Part shown: positions 24,900-36,929 of the stretch, one piece after another
How positions within the stretch are numbered: position 1 is the stretch's first letter
Layout of the letters: every line of letters begins with the position of its first letter
Source: Brassica napus
Taxonomy: Eukaryota > Streptophyta > Magnoliopsida > Brassicales > Brassicaceae
NCBI RefSeq assembly: GCF_020379485.1
Contig: NC_063450.1
Coordinates: forward strand, 43,490,681 to 43,554,680
Length of the DNA: 64,000 bases
Direction of reading: 5' to 3'
Program-made: the position numbers and the translations under genes
Notes under the pieces: generated by a model
Seen by the model: only the letters and a program-made list of their open reading frames with translations
Databases searched by the model: none
Told to the model about the DNA's origin: nothing

Positions 24900-26420
24900 T
24901 GAGGTTTGGAATATATGAAGTAGAAAATAAGGAATATGGGGTTCGGGGTTTGGGGTTTCGGATTCTAGGGATTTAAACGTAACACTCGTTAATTCCACGT
25001 AAGCACAAATCGTCGTAAAGTCCTCGTAGATCAACGAGGACATAACGACGAAATATAAAAATAAAGAACGCGGGACTCATTAATTCCACGTAGGATGAAA
25101 TCGTCGTAAATACCAAGTAGGATGAAATCGTCGTAAATACCACGTAGGATGAAATCGTCGTAAATACCACGTAGGGTGAAATCGTCGTAAATACCACGTA
25201 GGATGAAATCGTCGTACATATCACGTAAGACAACGAGGAAATAACGACGAAACTTAAAAATAAAGATGGGGTTTGGAATATATGAAGTAGAAAATAAGAA
25301 ATATGGGGTTTCGGGTTTGGGGTTTCGGATTTCGGGTTTCGGGTTTCGGGTTTGGGGTTCTAGGGATTTAAACATAACACTCGTTAAAAATAACGACGAA
25401 ACTTAAAAATAAAGATGGGGTTTGGAATATATGAAGTAGAAAATAAAGAATATGGGATTTCGGGTATGGGGTTTCGGGTTTCGGGTTTGGGGTTTGGGTT
25501 TGGGGTTTGGGGTTTCGGGTTTTGGATTTCGGGTTTCGGGTTTCGGGTTTCGGATTTCGGGTTTCGGGTTCTAGGGATTTAAACATAACACTCGTTAAAA
25601 ATAACGACGAAACTTAAAAATAAAGATGGGGTTTGGAATATATGAAGTAGAAAATAAGGAATATGGGGTTTCGGGTTTGGGGTTTTGGGTTTCGGGTTTT
25701 GGGTTTCGGGTTTCGGGTTTCGGGTTCTAGGGATTTAAACATAACACTCGTTAAAAATAACGACGGAACTTAAAAATAAAGATGGGGTTTGGAATATATA
25801 AAGTAGAAAATAAGGAATACGGGGTTTCGGATTTGGGGTTTCGGGTTTCGGGTTTGGGGTTTGGGGTTTCGGGTTTAGGGTTTCAGGTTTGGGGTTCTAG
25901 GGATTTAAACATAACACTCGTTAAAAATAACGACGAAACTTAAAAATAAAGATGGGGTTTGGAATATATGAAGTAGAAAATAAGGAATATGGGGTTTCGG
26001 ATTTGGGGTTTCGGGTTTCGGGTTTCGGGTTTCGGGTTTGGGGTTTCGGGTTTCGGGTTTAGGGTTTCAGGTTTGGGGTTTGTGGTTTTGGGTTTGGGGT
26101 TTGGGGTTTGGGGTTTCGGGTTTCGGGTTTGGGGTTTGGGGTAGGGTTTCGGGTTTAGGGTTTCGGATTCTAGGGATTTAAACATTTCACTCGTTAATTC
26201 CACGTAAGCACAAATCGTCGTAAAGTCCTCGTATGATGAAATCGTCGTAAATACCACGTAGGATGAAATCGTCGTAAATACCACGTAAAAGGATTTAAAC
26301 AAAACACTCGTTAATTCCACGTAAGCAGAAATCGTCGTAAACGCCACGTAAAAGGATTTAAATATAAAACCCGTTAATTCCACGTAAGTACAAATCGTCG
26401 TAAATATCTCATAGTGGAAA
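24900..26420. repeat. Telomere-like heptamer array and satellite in CACTA copy 1
   Basis: Many plus-strand copies of TTTCGGG, TTTGGGG and TTTAGGG form blocks. The blocks are separated by a spacer with TTCTAGGGATTTAAACATA, CTCGTTAAAAATAACGACG and GGAATATATGAAGTAG, so a higher-order unit of roughly 150-200 bp recurs at least five times (spacers near 25270, 25420, 25635, 25790 and 25965). The flanks (25080-25240 and 26170-26400) carry about 30-bp repeats with ATCGTCGTAAA and CCACGTAGGATGA. Confidence 0.9.
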
Positions 26421-26898
26421 AACTAGAAAAAAAAAGGAAAATGAGAGAAATACCAGATTAACATGTGGCAAGACTTCCAACAATTATAATACGTAAGTCT
26501 CGCCCACATTAATTCTAATATCTTCTCCTTTTCCTATTTTTTTCAAATATTTATAATTTGAATAGGATTTTGCTGAGGAATGTGATTTGAGATAAAGTGT
26601 GATTTGGGAGTTTGTGTGTGGTTTGAGAATGAGAGTTGTGGGTATATTTATAGGAAAACAAGCCTCGTTAATTCCTCGTAAGCTAAATCGTCGTTATTAC
26701 CTCGTATAAAAAAACACGGGCTTTTGTGATTCATCGCAATTTCCTCGTAAAAAAAAAACACGGGCCTTTGTAACTGCTCGCGATTTCGTCGTAAACTTAC
26801 GAGGAATTTGCGACGATATGTAATCTTATATATACACCCGAGCGCTCACTCTTTCTTTCCTCTCTACTTCCTCTCTACTTCCTCTCCATTTCGTAGCA

Positions 26899-28782
26899 AT
26901 GATAAGCCTCTCTGATTCCTCTCTAATTTGGTTAGTTTAGGATAGATTAGGTGGTTAGTATAGGGAATTTAGATAGGTTTGCAGATTTTATGTTATTTAG
27001 TGTTGATTAGGTGGATAATGTTGGGAAATATATTGTTGATGTTAATTTTAAAAATTTAATTTTTTTTCCCAGGTTCGAAAAGGAAGACTTACTGCCCATT
27101 ACAAAGAGATCTTCGGTGAGTCGGGTAGTCGTTTAGACCCGGCCTCTTCTTCCGCTCCCGGTTCTTCGGGTCAGGAGACTGTCCCCGAGACTCAGTACAC
27201 TCAGAGAGTCTCTGGGTCTACTTCTTCTAGTGCACCATCGGCTCCTCATGTGCCTTCCTCGATGGCTCATCCGACGATGCCTCCTCCTGTGCCTCCTCCG
27301 ATGGCACCTCCGATGGCCGCCGATATTCATCCTGATTTGATGGTGCCTCCGAGTGCTCCTTACTCGCAGTACACTGTAGAGGACATTCTCAGTCTGCCAG
27401 GCAGAGAAGGTTTACCAGTCATCGACCCAGACCGACCGGACGAAACTTTGTGGTATGTTGCATTAATTTTTTTTTAATTCGTTTAAATTTCTTTTATAAC
27501 ATTAAAAAATAATTTATATTTTAAATTTGTATTTTCCAGGTGGGGGGTTGACGGATGTCTTGCATCGGACGTAACCGACACGATCAAGGGCTACTTCTCC
27601 ATGCCACATCCAAACTAGAGTAAGACGTCTCACTACGTCAGAAAGACGTGGTTCAAAATTTACGCTGTAAGTTTCTATTAATTAATTATATATACTTTAA
27701 TTTTTTCATGATTTATATATATACTTTCTAAAAAACTAATTGTTAATTTATTTTTTCCAACAGCAAAAATATAATTGGGCCTTGGGGATCACTGAGAGGG
27801 TGAGGAAGAAGTTTAACGCGAAGGCGAAAGCTCGCTTGTTGGACACGGTCTCCAACTGGAAGGGTGACTGGATCGTGAAGGGGTATGAGCGTGGCAAACC
27901 CGCTGAGCTCACCACGGATGTGTGGGATGGCCTCATCCGTTATTGGCGCCTTCCTGATTCCATTAGAATCTCCCAGGCTTGCTCTAACTCCCGTAACACG
28001 GTCGATGAGCACGGAAACGGGCCGATGCTTCACACTACGGGCCAAAAACCCCACGCCGGTGTCCGTTTGGAAATGGTAATTAAATATTTTATTAAATAAT
28101 TTTTTTAATACATATATTTTATTCTAACTTTCTTAAATGTTTTTTAGGCCAAAGAGACGGGACATCTCCTGTCTCTTATGGAACTTTACGAGAGGACCCA
28201 CAAGAATAAGGCGGGCGTATTTGTAGATGGCAAGTCCGAGCAAATCTACAACGACGTAGTTGCTCGGGTTGAAGACCGCCAGACTCAGCTGACCCAGCAG
28301 TCTACCGACGGATTACCCGTCACCTTATCCACATTTGAAGTGGATAAGATTTACGAGGAGGTAAATTTTCAAAAAAATTAATTTTTTATTATTCATTTAA
28401 TATAACTTTAAATTTTTACTTACAATATTTATTTTTTGTTTTTAAGGTTGTCCCTAAAAAAAAGGGACGGACGTTGGGGATTGGTTTCGTCAACGATGTT
28501 CCGAGAGCGACATCGTCTTATGGTCAGCGACGGGATGATGAAGTCACTGAGCTGCGTAGAGAGTCCGCTCAGCTGCGTAACGAGTTGACCGCGACAAAAT
28601 CTCGTATGTGTGGAGTCGAGGGCTTCTTGGACGTTATTGCGGCCACAAATCCGGAATGGGAGTCCATGTTGAGGAACATGCGACAACAACATCCCATTCA
28701 AGGCGAGTCATCCGACGTACATAACGAGGCGGATGTTACGAGGAGGAGTGATGAATTCTACCAGGCGATGAACGACCCTTAG
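26899..28782 (+). pseudogene. CACTA copy 1 Transposase_24-type gene, inactivated
   Basis: This corresponds to the six-exon gene at 56127-57989. The exons would be 26899-26901 (ATG only), 27073-27452, 27540-27666, 27764-28075, 28148-28360 and 28447-28782. The first donor reads AT instead of GT (26902-26903), so the initiator exon cannot be spliced normally. TAG at 27616-27618 replaces the Trp codon in PHPNW. The rest is still open and nearly identical to copy 2, with one codon fewer near the C-terminus. A TATATATA promoter-like motif is at about 26827-26834. Confidence 0.9.
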
Positions 28783-29414
28783 TTTTTTTTTTCGGTTGTT
28801 GTATTATATAAATTCAAAACTTATTTATATATAAAATATTTTCATATTGATTTATTTTTATTTTAAATTTTAATTTATTATTAAATTAAATAATTTTAAT
28901 TATTTTTTAATTATATTTTTAAATTCTGTAAAATAATAAAAACGAAGTAAATTCGTAGCTAATGTACGACCTCTTTATGTGGAAACCTTACGAGGAAATG
29001 ACGAGAAATAGTAAACGAGTATTTTACGAGGAAACATTTACGAGAAAATAACGAGAAAAGATAAACGAGTATTGTACGAGAAAATCCTTTCGTGGTTGTT
29101 ACGTGTATTTTGCGAGGAAACACTTTCAAGGTATTTAGGTGTAGATTACGAGGAACTCGTTTCGAGGTATTTACGAGGAAATATAGCGACGTCCTTACGT
29201 GGAATATTGACGTGGTCTTTACGACGAAAATCTCTACTTCGTCTTTACGACGAAATATATTCCTCGCTAAGTTACGACGAATTAGCGAGGAAATATGTGT
29301 TACGACAGATGAATAACGAGCAAACGCGCTTCCTCGCTAATTCGTCGTAAAGCCTCTTTTACGACGAACTAACGAGGAAAACCGCTCTCGTTAAGATTAT
29401 GTTTTCTTGTAGTG
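28783..29414. repeat. CACTA copy 1, 3' subterminal repeats
   Basis: After an AT-rich 3' UTR-like stretch, from about 28950 onward the sequence is packed with TTACGAGGA, TTACGACGA, GCGAGGAAA and their complements in both orientations. In En/Spm such subterminal motifs bind TNPA. The matching 5' cluster is at 20690-20945. Confidence 0.8.
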
Positions 29415-30427
29415 CTTGTAAAGTGGTACAAAACATATCTGAATCCGAAGTGTTATTAACCGAACCCGAACGGGTAACCCGAAAAACCAAAAAATCCAAA
29501 AAGATATCCGAAGAAACCGTTCCGAATGTCCAAACTAATATACAATATAATTATATGAAACATGAATATATACTTCAAATATTCAATTTCATATTTATTT
29601 TGATATGATATCTAACAATAAGTATTTGAAATTTAAATAACTACTTTAAATACTTAATTATATATACATAAGTATATATTTCTTATGTTTTGCTTTTAAA
29701 TTTTAGATTTTATTTCTAGTATATCCGAACCGATCCGATATAACCCGAATACGAATGATATATGGTTACTTTATTGGTTCTATGATGTGATACAAAACCG
29801 ACCCGAACCCGATGTGTTATATCCGAACCCGACCCGTACTTGTAAATTTACTAGAATAGGACCTAGGAGGTGTTATAAAAAAAACCGAAATCCGAAAAAC
29901 CCGATCCGAACGCAAACGAATACCCGAACGTCCATGCCTAAATTCGTCCAAGATATGAAAGGTCTTCTTTTCTCTCGTGTTTTATTTTCTTTTTCTTCCG
30001 TAGACGTTTTTATATAACATAAAGTTGAAATCTCATGAATCTTTTGTACAATCTTACTTAGGTTTTGAGTCGGGAGTGTATAATTAGTGAATGGTACACA
30101 TGTGTATCTCATCCACTAAATTTTCCCAATTCAACAAATTTGTGTTACTTCATAACAAAATATGATAATACACAAGCAGTTCAAATTTGCTTATGTCTTT
30201 TATAAAAAAAAGTGGGTGAACTACTATTATTTGTCTATACACATGTTTGATGAAGGGTTTCATCCACTTTTTATTTATTAATTTGTCTTTAATTTTTTAG
30301 CATTAAAGTGAATCTTTTAATTTTTTTTCTTATTAATTAACTAACATATGTAAATACCATTTACATTTATTTAAGATGTAAATTTTGTTTCACTTAAATA
30401 AAATATTTTTATTTGTATTTTACATTA

Positions 30428-30665
30428 CACCCTCTGTTTCATTATAAGTGTCGTTTTAGGTTTCGGCACACGAATTAAAAAAACAATTAATTTTGTACAT
30501 TTCCTATAAAAAACACTATTACATATACACCTAACCATATTTCAACCAATAGAAAAATAAATTTTGCATAAAATTAATAAAATTTTCCATTGAAAATCGA
30601 AAAGGACACTTATTTTGTAACGAATTTTTTTTTCTAAAACGACACTTAATATGAAACGGAGGGAG
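30428..30665. mobile_element. Stowaway-type MITE, 238 bp
   Basis: The termini CACCCTCTGTTTC and the complement of CTCCCTCCGTTTC fit the Stowaway (Tc1/mariner) consensus. A TA dinucleotide flanks both sides (30426-30427 and 30666-30667). The next 20 bases of each arm also pair (TAAGTGTCGTTTTAG). Confidence 0.85.
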
Positions 30666-32518
30666 TATATGTTATATATATATATATATATATATTCTTA
30701 TTTGATATTATACTTTATTTTTAAAATGTGTTATTTTATTTTCTGGGATTTTTTTGAATATCTAAAAATTATTCATGTTTAATTAATTTTAAAGCTCAAG
30801 ACAATTTTACTACTTTATAAAAACACATTTCTAAATCATTCAAAATAAGATACATATAATTTAACGCTTAAAACAATTATATGTGTATTAAAATTATTTT
30901 TTTCTGTTATATTTTGAATAAAAAATTTAGATTTATCGCATTTTATAAATTAATTTTGTAAAATAACTACTCTAGTTTAATATATATCCACAACATCAAC
31001 GTCTTGATATCGGAAAAACTAGTTTTAAATTTATAAATGTTTTACTTTATATCATAATTTTTAATGGTTATCTGGAAAAATTTTATAATTAAAAAGGATA
31101 ATATTAATATCCAGCACAAAGTGTTACAACAAAAAATAATATGGATCATGCAAATTAGATTGAAATTATATGAATTTTATTTTATTTTTCAAAAGGATAT
31201 GAATCCTTTTATTATATTGTGAATCTTAAATTTAATATCAGAAGGAACCAACCAAACTTATATTCGATGTTGTTGTTAGGCATACTAAAATAATACAAAT
31301 GAACAAAAGCACATGGGAACGAGTCTAGTGATAGCATTTATCATGCCTGACAAACATTTCACCAAATGGTTGTAACTTGTAAAGTGCCAAAGAAGGAGAG
31401 GTTATTTGAAACCTTAATCTTTGAATATTTATTTTTAATAAAATAATGTTTATCTATTACAAATAACTAAATATTTGTTTATATCATCATCAAAAGAAGT
31501 CTCTGTGGATAACATACAGAAGCAACTTGTATCAATGTCCGTAGGAAACAAAGAACTTTCAAAGGATGAAGAGATGGGGGGGGGGGGGGGGACAGAGATC
31601 CCATGGAGTGCGGTGAATAGGAATATGACAAAAAGTCTCTTTGCTCCAAACCGCGTCCTATTTAATTTTTCTCCGACTTTTGCTTCAAAGTTCTAACTCT
31701 TTTTTTTTTTTTTTTTGAACAAATAGTTCTAACTCTTTCTTTCTTTTCTAATATGTAATATACACATTTGAATCCGAGTGACACAAATCACTTAACTCTA
31801 TGTGCTTGTTAGTCTTGGATTCTAATTCAATGATTAGAGCTTATAATCTAAAACCATTTGTAATGTTACTATTGTATTAGACTCACTTTTTGATTTCAGT
31901 TGCGTGTGTGTGAAAGTTATAAAAACAAAACAATGTTTTAATGCTGTCTTGGTTTTGGAAAGGGGAGGCGACAACAGATTCCGCTGAAGAAAATATACGA
32001 TGAATTTCTGTGAGATTTCTTCTTCATAATACACAAAAAGGCAAACAAACTTGATATAATATACCATAATATGTAAATATTTCCAAATTTCGAAATGATA
32101 ATTTGGAAAATTTGTCAACATAGATTAGATTCGCTTCTACCAAGAACATAAGAATGCATAGATAACACCAAAAGATACTGCATGTGTGTATGCAAGCTGA
32201 GGAACAACATCTCTAAAACCTCCAAAGTCCATGTTGAATAAATTTCATCCATTATTATAAAATAAGAAAAAAAATATATATATGACTATATATGTTTCTA
32301 TATGTTTAAGAATTACATTTGTTATATACGATATTAAATTTATGTGACCTTTTGTTGTGGATTCAATGGACCCTCCATATTTGCATGTGCCTGAGTGTGG
32401 AATGGGACGAGAGAATGGCGGTCTTTGACATGGACGTCGCCTAATTATTTTAATTTCATCAATGAACTTTAACTATTTATATAATTAAAATATTTTTTGT
32501 TATCGAGATACATACTTA

Positions 32519-32747
32519 GGCCAGGGTACTTAAGAATTTTTTTTTTTTTTCAAAAAAAAAAAAATTAAAAAATAAACCAATCGCGGGCCGCCACGTGTCG
32601 GTGTAACCCGCAAACAGTGCAAAAACTATACCGATCCTTATTTGGTGATTTTGGAGATTGGTTTTTAAAATTTTTGTGGGATCCACGCGTCAGTGGAATC
32701 CACATTTTATCAAAAACCTCTTTACAAAACTTGGGATGTTTATGCTC
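32519..32747. mobile_element. Harbinger-like MITE, 229 bp
   Basis: TTA flanks both ends (32516-32518 and 32748-32750). The right end is GAGCATAAACATCCC in complement, the left GGCCAGGGTACTTAAG, so the termini are weakly paired. The interior (CGCGGGCCGCCACGTGTC and GGGATCCACGCGT) resembles the element at 37824-38062. Confidence 0.5.
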
Positions 32748-33422
32748 TTAGTTAAAACTTGAGAAATCACCTGAATAACTTTATGTCCATATAAACAACG
32801 AAAGATGGTTATTAATTTTCTTTCTTGCAAATAAAATAAATACTAATTACATTTTGTCGTTCTAACTTAAAAATAATTTATGTTTATTTTTTAACACAAA
32901 ATAATTTATATTTATAAGTCATGTTATTCAATCCAGTACATGTACAAGTTTATACTCATCCAAAAAACTGTGATATGAAAGTTTCATACATTTTTAACAA
33001 GTTGTTAAATACTAAGTCACTAACAATATAATTCCTAAATTGTTACCGTCGTTATAAAGTTTGTTAGAATTCATACACCACTAGATGATAATCCACGCGC
33101 ATACGCAAAGAGAACTTTTTATACTAATGTTTGTTTATTAAATAGTTTTAACATTTTGTAACACTACAATTTTTATCAATTGTAAAATGACGAATACAAA
33201 TGTTAGTCTCTTAAATGTATCATCGTTGTTGAAAATTTAACGTATTACATCTTTTTTTTTTTTTTAAGAATTCATATACACAAAAGAAAATTAAGTTTTG
33301 CGGCCGACACAAATTATAAAAACTAGATAGGCAACATCGATTGTAAAATGACTAAAAGAGATTAGGTTTTCTGCTCTCTATTTGTTTACTATTGAATCTC
33401 CATAAGTGATTTCATTTTCTAC

Positions 33423-34445
33423 TTGGGATGGCAATCATGGATCTGGACCGCGGGCCTGGCCCATAAAGGACTGTCGCGGAACGGTATTGGGACAAGGTTT
33501 TCTAGGCCCATAAATTTGCGAAACACGCGGGACGGGTCTTTGCGGAACTGGGCCTTTTGCGGGATAGGCCGAAACGGGTCATGCGAGATTATATGGACCC
33601 ACATTTTTTTTCTTCATTTCTTATTTTGCCTGAAAAAAACGAGAAAGAGAATGAGAAGAAAGCGATTCTTATGAATTTTCCCCCATAAAACATAAGGAGT
33701 TTCGGCGATGATGATTCGAGCTCCAATGATGATGATTCGAGCTCCGACGATGACGACTCCAGCTCCAGCCATGACGATTCGAGCTCTGGTGGTGTTTTGA
33801 TTTGGTTTTCTCTTTTTATGACACACATGTATGAATTGCTTTATTACAATGTGATATTTCTTGTTTAAATTGATTGACTTTGTTTTCAGTACTGTGAAGT
33901 GGTGTTTTTCTTAAATTAAATTTGGTTACAATGGTGTTGTTTAGAAGAAAAGTTGGTTGTATATCACGTCCCTTGTATAATTTGGCAAAGTGATTCACGA
34001 TTTTTTTTGCAATCCAAATAATTAAAAAGAGAGATGGTTTGATGAAGACATACAACACTTGAGCCAAATTATTACAAAGACAACAACTCAATCAAATTCA
34101 AACTTAACAAAAGCTTATGTTGATAACAAGAAAATGCTTTTAACTCAAGAACGCAAGCACAAACGGAGCTTTGTGGCATTGATTTTGATAAGGCTTTAGT
34201 GAAGCTTAATGAGCTCTTTTCAACTCTCTTACACAACTCTTATACTTGAACATTCATGAAATAATCTGTAGCAAGCGGTTTGATAAAGAGGCGTCCCGCG
34301 GGACGGCCTATATATTATGCGGTACGGTTTTGAGCCGACATTTTGAAGACCGCAGCCCGCGTGGGACATGCCCGCTGTGACCCGCTCGACGACTAAACCG
34401 CCGCGGTACGGGACATAACGGGATGGACAAACCTGTTTATCTCTA
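33423..34445. mobile_element. Non-autonomous hAT element, 1023 bp
   Basis: The 8-bp TSD TTTTCTAC is at 33415-33422 and 34446-34453. The ends are TTGGGATGGCAA and the complement of TAGAGATAAACA, diverged hAT TIRs. The left 60 bases share CCGCGGGCCTGGCCC with the 711-bp hAT at 12792. A short tandem repeat (GATTCGAGCTCC units) lies at 33705-33790. No transposase is present. Confidence 0.8.
33705..33790. repeat. Short tandem repeats within the hAT element
   Basis: Four units of about 20 bp built on GATGATGATTCGAGCTCC, with drift toward GACGACTCCAGCTCC. The open frames across it are repeat-driven. Confidence 0.7.
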
Positions 34446-34453
34446 TTTTCTAC

Positions 34454-36376
34454 CTCTATAATGTTGTGCTTGCGTTCTCGTTTATGTTTCACTGATATGA
34501 GTTTTGTTTTTTTTTTAACATCTTTTGTGAATTCAGTGAACTACATAAGTGTCAATTTAACAAAATTGACATATGTAAAAATTAGTTACACTCCAGATAC
34601 ATACTCAAGAATCAAAATTTTGAAGAAAATCACTGGCAAACTCTATTTATAAGTTAATGTTCAAATCTAATATATCAAACTGTTATAGAATATAAGTACA
34701 TACTCAAAATATTAATGTAAGTCTAGTATATATTTACCAGTTCGGTTTAAATTCTTTCCTTATATAAAATAAGTTGATCCATAATATATGTTTATATGGA
34801 CCAACTTATTTTTTTAAGGATTGTAAGAATTATTCTAGTGATGACACTGGCTACGAAACACGTTATAATGCTTTATGATTAATATATAGGGGATTGCTAA
34901 ACTCTAACCCATTCATTTTTTTTTGTTATGCAACCCGTTCATTTTTTTTTTGTTACCGGAGGCTAAATCACATAAGAAAAATAAGAGATAAGAGTATATT
35001 TGTGAGATCAAATAAAATTTGAGATCTGTTTAAAAATAGATGTATTGTTACCAAAGTCTTGGTGGTTTAATAGTAACACAAGAGAATATATATTTTTGTG
35101 TTCCAGGTAACTTTGATAGAAAGAGTAATTTTTGAATAAAAAATATTTAAAAACTGATTTCTGATCTAGAAGAATTATGAGTATAAGATCGGGAACTTTG
35201 ACAAAAATAAATAGATGTATTGATGGAGAAATTAAACTATTAAAACTTTAGCAAAAAAAAAAAAAAACTATTAAAGAAGTGTTTAAAATCAGTTCCTGAA
35301 AATACATACATTGAAAAGTCCTTTATGTGCGTGGCTATTTACAGTTGAATAATTGTAAATACAAATATGCTTATTGTATATATACTGATTTGGGGTAAAA
35401 TATGGTTTACAGCTGAATGCAGAAAAGGACATGAAAACCCATTTTCATCACCCATGTTTATATATACGTAGTGGCTCCCACGCCACGCGTTTACTATCTA
35501 GACCCCACTTTATTTATTCATAATACTCCTCTGAATTTCCCATAACTTTGTACGTAGTCCCAAACAACTGATTCGTGTATGTTCTCGACTCTCTTTTCTC
35601 TCCAATGTCGACGAAACTAAATTAAGATGTGTGATATGATCCACCAAACATATGATGACCCTCTATTCTACAAAAACAAAAAATTCAGACAACACAACCT
35701 AGAAGGATAACCACACTACTCACACGTGCCAAAACAGTGGCAAAGAGACAAAATGAGCAATTCAAACAGTCTTTGGAGCTACCCACTCCCACATGATTTT
35801 GATTTATTATCTGATCGACCTATAGTTATCTAGGGCAGTAGAATATAAGAACATATCAAAGGGGGCAATATGAAAATCTTATAACAACTATATTTTCAGA
35901 AAATCAAGGGTGGCAGCTGCCCCTCCCAAAACGTATCTACATCATCCACTGCCTAATAATAATTAAATTTAAGATAATGAATGCAAAACATTGATTAAAG
36001 ACGTATATTGGCCATCTCCTAATTGGAAAAGTCGATCATGTAACTTACTGATACGTTGCCTCTAGAGAGAGTTTTTTTCTTTTCCTTTTTCTTACGGACA
36101 TGATTAATTATTAGGGTTTAAATTGATTAATTATTAATAAAAGCTAATGACCTTCTAGTGATTTTTTCTTGTAGTCATAATTGCTGTCTAAGATTCTTCC
36201 ATCAAGTTGTTACTGGATTGACCCCAATAATGTTGGCACTTGTTATTTCGATGGATCCATTCTAACAGCACACTTTTTGACTAACATATTCTTCTAGTAT
36301 CACTTATTCTAGTTACTAATGACTCGAAAAGGATATAATGTCTGAATTGGAAAATAATTTTTAAAATACTTGCGAC
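34454..36376. other. Intergenic, no gene recognised
   Basis: AT-rich DNA. A small repeat, CCCATTCATTTTTTTTTGTTA and CCCGTTCATTTTTTTTTTGTTACC (quoted in part), lies near 34908-34958. No coding sequence was recognised. Confidence 0.4.
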
Positions 36377-36929
36377 CGAATATAAATTACAAGATTTATT
36401 TATTTCAATTGATAAACCAATTATGTTTTACGAAACTTATAGAACAGAAGAGAAATATCAACCAGAGCGTGGTGGACTAGTGGTCTCGAGGTAGTTACAA
36501 CATCGATACGGACCCGAGTTCGAATATCCCCTGTGGCCACGGAATGCTTTACGCCCTCCCCAAGTTTAAAGTTATCGCGGCGTTGATGCCGGATCCTTGG
36601 GTAATGGGTATTAGTGCCGGCTGGTTCCGGGCCAGGGGGATTAGACGGTTGGCAATCAGAAACCAGGTGCGGATTACGGGCTTTCGGGCAATCGGAAACC
36701 ACTTGCGGATTACGGATCGCCGATTGAACCTCCTGTTAAAAAAAAAAAAAAAAAAAAAAAGAGAAATATCGACCAAAAATACATCTCCTATATATAAGAA
36801 TCCACAGACGAATATAAATTACAAGATTTATTTATTTCAATTGATAAACCAATTATGTTTTACGAAACTTATAGAACAGAAGAGAAATATCGACCAAAAA
36901 TACATCTCCTATATATAAGAATCCACAGA
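36377..36929 (+). repeat. 121-bp tandem duplication, one copy split by a SINE
   Basis: The unit starts CGAATATAAATTACAAG and ends AAGAATCCACAGA. Copy 1 is 36377-36464 plus 36776-36808. Copy 2 is 36809-36929 and uninterrupted. Removing the SINE and one TSD copy leaves 121 bp in both copies. Confidence 0.9.
36465..36760 (+). mobile_element. SINE (tRNA-derived), about 296 bp with poly(A) tail
   Basis: A box A-like TGGTGGACTAGTGG lies near the 5' end and a box B-like GAGTTCGAATATCC at about 36516-36529. A tail of about 22 A ends at 36760. The 15-bp TSD is GAGAAATATC(A/G)ACCA at 36450-36464 and 36761-36775. It has no coding function and depends on LINE machinery. Confidence 0.85.

Larger units (their letters stand above)
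20667..29414 (+). mobile_element. CACTA (En/Spm) transposon copy 1, 8748 bp, decayed
   Basis: The TIR CACTACAAGAAAACA is at the left end and its complement at the right. The 3-bp TSD is CTT (20664-20666 and 29415-29417). Contents in order: 5' subterminal repeats, a TNP2-type gene, a telomere-like repeat array, a Transposase_24-type gene and 3' subterminal repeats. It is very similar throughout to the element at 49784-58620, but both of its genes carry inactivating changes. It could still be moved if transposase is supplied in trans, because its ends look intact. Confidence 0.95.
20574..29940. mobile_element. Small hAT-like element split by CACTA copy 1
   Basis: The outer ends are TTGGTCTGGGCATA (left) and the complement of TAGGCATGGACGTT (right), diverged TIRs. 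An 8-bp TSD, AATTCGTC, flanks them at 20566-20573 and 29941-29948. Without the CACTA insertion and its 3-bp TSD the element is about 616 bp. It is rich in CCGAACCCGA-type repeats, a common composition of non-coding Brassicaceae hAT elements. It has no transposase. Confidence 0.8.
29949..33414. other. Intergenic, no gene recognised
   Basis: AT-rich DNA containing a Stowaway MITE (30428-30665), a TA microsatellite (about 30669-30696), a poly-G run (31576-31591) and a Harbinger-like MITE (32519-32747). The frame 31475-31696 (SVGNKELSKDEEM and EIPWSAVNRNMTKS) looks slightly protein-like but I cannot place it in a family. Confidence 0.4.

Noticed and set aside
24973..26383. Minus-strand frames rich in NPKPETRNPK and YDDFILRGI repeats
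   Set aside because: These are translations of the heptamer and ATCGTCGTAAA satellites in the CACTA element, with no conserved domain.
24960..26400. CRISPR-like regular repeats
   Set aside because: The repeats lack unique spacers and belong to a satellite within a plant transposon.
31475..31696. 73-codon frame with KELSKDEEM and EIPWSAVNRN
   Set aside because: Somewhat protein-like, but it crosses a 16-G run and no family was recognised, so it is not called as a gene.
36462..36530. Possible genuine tRNA gene
   Set aside because: Boxes A and B are present, but there is no cloverleaf I can draw, and the unit continues to a poly(A) tail between TSDs, so it is a SINE.
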